From positions 1 to 8,535 of the forward strand of contig JAFTBD010000017.1 in assembly GCA_017455385.1 (NCBI GenBank): a DNA stretch of 8,535 nucleotides, in the 5' to 3' direction. The position numbers and the translations under genes were made by a program. Within the stretch, counting starts at the first letter, position 1, and every line of letters begins with the position of its first letter. Positions 7,140 through 8,535 of this stretch are shown one piece after another. The DNA comes from Clostridia bacterium. GTDB lineage: Bacteria; Bacillota; Clostridia; Christensenellales; CAG-1252. The notes below the pieces were generated by a model. That model saw only the letters and a list, made by a program, of their open reading frames with translations, made no database searches and had not been told where the DNA came from.

Positions 7140-7178
7140 CTTTATAAAGTATCGTGTATAATATTATAACTTATAAAG
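7140..7178 (-). repeat. Two CTTTATAAG-type palindromic repeats flanking the -10 box
   Basis: CTTTATAAAG (7149-7140) is a perfect 10-base palindrome in the predicted leader, and CTTTATAAG (7178-7170) is a near copy inside the promoter spacer. Their centres are about 30 bases apart, close to three helical turns. This could be an operator pair, but AT-rich promoter DNA easily makes such words by chance; the same 10-mer also occurs inside the HPr-like gene at 3380-3389. Confidence 0.35.
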
Positions 7179-7191
7179 GAAAAGATATCAA
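7163..7191 (-). promoter_or_regulatory. Sigma-A (sigma-70 type) promoter of the six-gene operon
   Basis: The minus strand reads TTGATA (7191-7186), a 17-base spacer, then perfect TATAAT (7168-7163). Eleven of the twelve hexamer bases match consensus and the spacing is ideal. The predicted start of transcription is near 7156, giving a leader of about 30 bases before the phosphatase ATG. It lies immediately upstream of the tightly packed HAD-hprK-murB-whiA-Crh-like-dnaE genes, so it is the likely main promoter for all of them. Confidence 0.88.
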
Positions 7192-7232
7192 GACGAAAAA
7201 AAGGACACGGGAAGATTTTTTCAGAAAGATAG

Positions 7233-8535
7233 TCAGTCTTCTTTTCTTTCGCGGAAGAAGGCGACGACGCGCTCGGCGACGGGGCGGGTCATCCCTTTGA
7301 CGGCGGCGATGGCGTCCACGTCGGCGTCACGCAGGGCTTCCAACGAACCGAAAGCCTTATGCAGGGCGCGAATACGCGTCTCCCCCATCCCCTCGATATC
7401 GGTGAGAATGCTCTTCAAACTGCGTTTGCCGCGGAGTTTACGATGGAACGTGATGGCGAAACGGTGGGCTTCGTCACGTATGCGGATGAGGAGCCGCAGG
7501 GCGAAACTGGACTTCGACAGGACGATCTCCTCGCCCGACGGGAGCACGATGATCTCCTCCCGCTCGGCGAGACCGATCATCGGGATATCCTCGCCCGCCT
7601 CGCGCATGGCTTCCATCGCGTAATGCACCTGACCGATGCCGCCATCGATGACGAGAAGGTCGGGGCGCCGCGAAAAGGATGCGTCGCCTCCTTCCTTCAG
7701 CCGAGCGAAACGGCGAGACAGCGTTTCTTTCATACATGCGAAGTCGTTATTCCCTTCCACCGTTTTGATGCGGAAAGTGCGATACATTTTGGCGTCTTTC
7801 TCCCCGCCCGTGAAGACCACCATCGAGGCGACTTTATCCGTGCCGCTGATGTGGCTGATGTCATAGCATTCGATGCGATCCAAGGTGCTATCAAGGGACA
7901 ATATACCCGCGAGTTGCTTGGCGGCGCCCGTCGTCATTTTATCTTTTCGGGACAGCGCGGCGGTGGATCTGGACAGATACTCCATCGCGTTATTGACCGC
8001 AATATCCGCGAGTTGTTTCCTGACGCCCGCCCGCGGCGTACTGACGAGGACGCGCTCCCCTTTCCTCTCGGAGAGGAGATCGGAGAGAGCCGCTTCGTCG
8101 GGGAGCTCGATCGCCGAGACCACTTCCTCCGCGACGACGCCTTCGTCGTAATAGCGATTGATGAAACTGGATAACGTGCCCGCGAGGTCGATGCTGCCGT
8201 CTCGAATGGCGAATTTCTCCCCGCCGACCATCTTGCCGCCGCGAACGATGACGGTGGCGACCGCCATACCGTCGCCGCCCGATGCCACGCCGAATACGTC
8301 GAGATTGAAGTCGCGCGGTACTGCGGCGATCTGACGGCGGATCATCTTTTCCAACGAAGCGAGCGCGTCGCGGTAATAGAGCGCCTGCTCGTATTGCATG
8401 GCGTCCGAGGCTTCCTGCATTTTCCGCTCGAGATTCTCCCGAATGGTCTTATCGTTGCCGCCGAGGAAGGAGATGACGTCTTGCAAGACGCGATGGTATT
8501 CTTCCCGCGTCACCTTGCCGCTACAGGGGGCGATA
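7233..8535 (-). CDS. uvrC: Excinuclease ABC subunit C (UvrC), 5' end cut by window edge
   Basis: UvrC makes the two incisions of nucleotide excision repair in the UvrB-DNA complex. The frame stays open through the right edge; residues before the GTG at 8513 read IAPCSGK, the conserved PC-G block after the GIY-YIG domain, so that GTG is internal. About 434 of roughly 600 codons are present; the GIY-YIG 3'-incision domain lies outside. Seen: the UVR motif (about 8343-8450) that contacts UvrB; the RNase H-like 5'-incision domain, with ECYDISH (Asp codon 7860-7862), LVIDGG (Asp 7644-7646) and EAHRFAITFHR (His 7464-7466) forming the DDH triad; and a C-terminal tandem helix-hairpin-helix DNA-binding domain (about 7236-7415, with IEGMGETR and VKGMTRPVAERV). 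All visible catalytic residues are intact. It is separated from the hprK operon by its own promoter region, so it may be transcribed separately, with possible read-through. Confidence 0.96.
   Translation of the reverse strand, partial: IAPCSGKVTREEYHRVLQDVISFLGGNDKTIRENLERKMQEASDAMQYEQALYYRDALASLEKMIRRQIAAVPRDFNLDVFGVASGGDGMAVATVIVRGGKMVGGEKFAIRDGSIDLAGTLSSFINRYYDEGVVAEEVVSAIELPDEAALSDLLSERKGERVLVSTPRAGVRKQLADIAVNNAMEYLSRSTAALSRKDKMTTGAAKQLAGILSLDSTLDRIECYDISHISGTDKVASMVVFTGGEKDAKMYRTFRIKTVEGNNDFACMKETLSRRFARLKEGGDASFSRRPDLLVIDGGIGQVHYAMEAMREAGEDIPMIGLAEREEIIVLPSGEEIVLSKSSFALRLLIRIRDEAHRFAITFHRKLRGKRSLKSILTDIEGMGETRIRALHKAFGSLEALRDADVDAIAAVKGMTRPVAERVVAFFRERKED

Larger units (their letters stand above)
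7127..7232 (-). other. AT-rich intergenic region between uvrC and the hprK operon
   Basis: This 106-base spacer is strikingly AT-rich compared with the GC-rich genes on both sides. It holds the operon promoter, two CTTTATAAG-like palindromes and an A-tract/T-tract pair just after uvrC. It contains no open reading frame of note. Confidence 0.85.

Noticed and set aside
7195..7222. Possible intrinsic terminator after uvrC
   Set aside because: The minus strand has GAAAAAA and TTTTTTTC separated by 13 bases, which could pair. The stem is almost all A-T with no GC-rich portion and no separate U-tract, so it is not a credible terminator.
7359..8174. Plus-strand open frame of 271 codons antisense to uvrC
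   Set aside because: Same codon-aligned register to uvrC; the uvrC frame carries all catalytic motifs, so this is a shadow.
8511..8513. GTG at 8513 as the uvrC start
   Set aside because: The frame continues upstream to the window edge with the conserved APC-GK residues of UvrC, so the true start lies outside.

Overview
The window is a compact, single-strand stretch of chromosomal housekeeping genes. All seven genes are on the minus strand, so transcription runs from the right edge to the left. The gene order uvrC - HAD phosphatase - hprK - murB - whiA - HPr/Crh-like - dnaE is the conserved hprK/whiA/dnaE neighbourhood of low-GC-type Gram-positive bacteria (Bacillota, most like Clostridia). 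Base composition is fairly GC-rich by eye, and GC-ending codons dominate. This fits one of the GC-richer clostridial lineages, perhaps an uncultured one. Genus-level placement is not possible from the sequence alone.

Right part (7233-8535): the C-terminal two thirds of uvrC, whose 5' end is beyond the window. A 106-base AT-rich intergenic region (7127-7232) follows and carries a near-consensus sigma-A promoter (TTGATA, 17-base spacer, TATAAT) reading leftward. It should drive the remaining six genes.

Middle and left part (1-7126): a Cof-type HAD phosphatase, hprK, murB, whiA, a small HPr-fold protein and dnaE are tightly packed. The stop and start of hprK/HAD are 7 bases apart, whiA overlaps murB by 7 bases, the HPr-like gene overlaps whiA in an ATGA, and dnaE starts 9 bases after the HPr-like stop. 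Only the hprK-murB junction has a larger gap (51 bases). dnaE runs off the left edge after 1079 codons, probably lacking only its last hundred or so codons.

Functionally the operon joins carbon-status signalling (HPr kinase/phosphorylase with a Ser-only HPr-like partner), peptidoglycan precursor synthesis (MurB), a division/chromosome-segregation regulator (WhiA) and replication (DnaE). The most notable points are four. The HPr-like protein has lost the PTS phosphorylation histidine but kept the HPrK serine, as in Bacillus Crh. The usual rapZ and yvcK genes between murB and whiA are missing. The DnaE PHP domain keeps all nine metal ligands. MurB has odd substitutions in two conserved motifs. 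I see no mobile element, CRISPR array, rRNA or tRNA, and no stretch over 300 bases without a gene.
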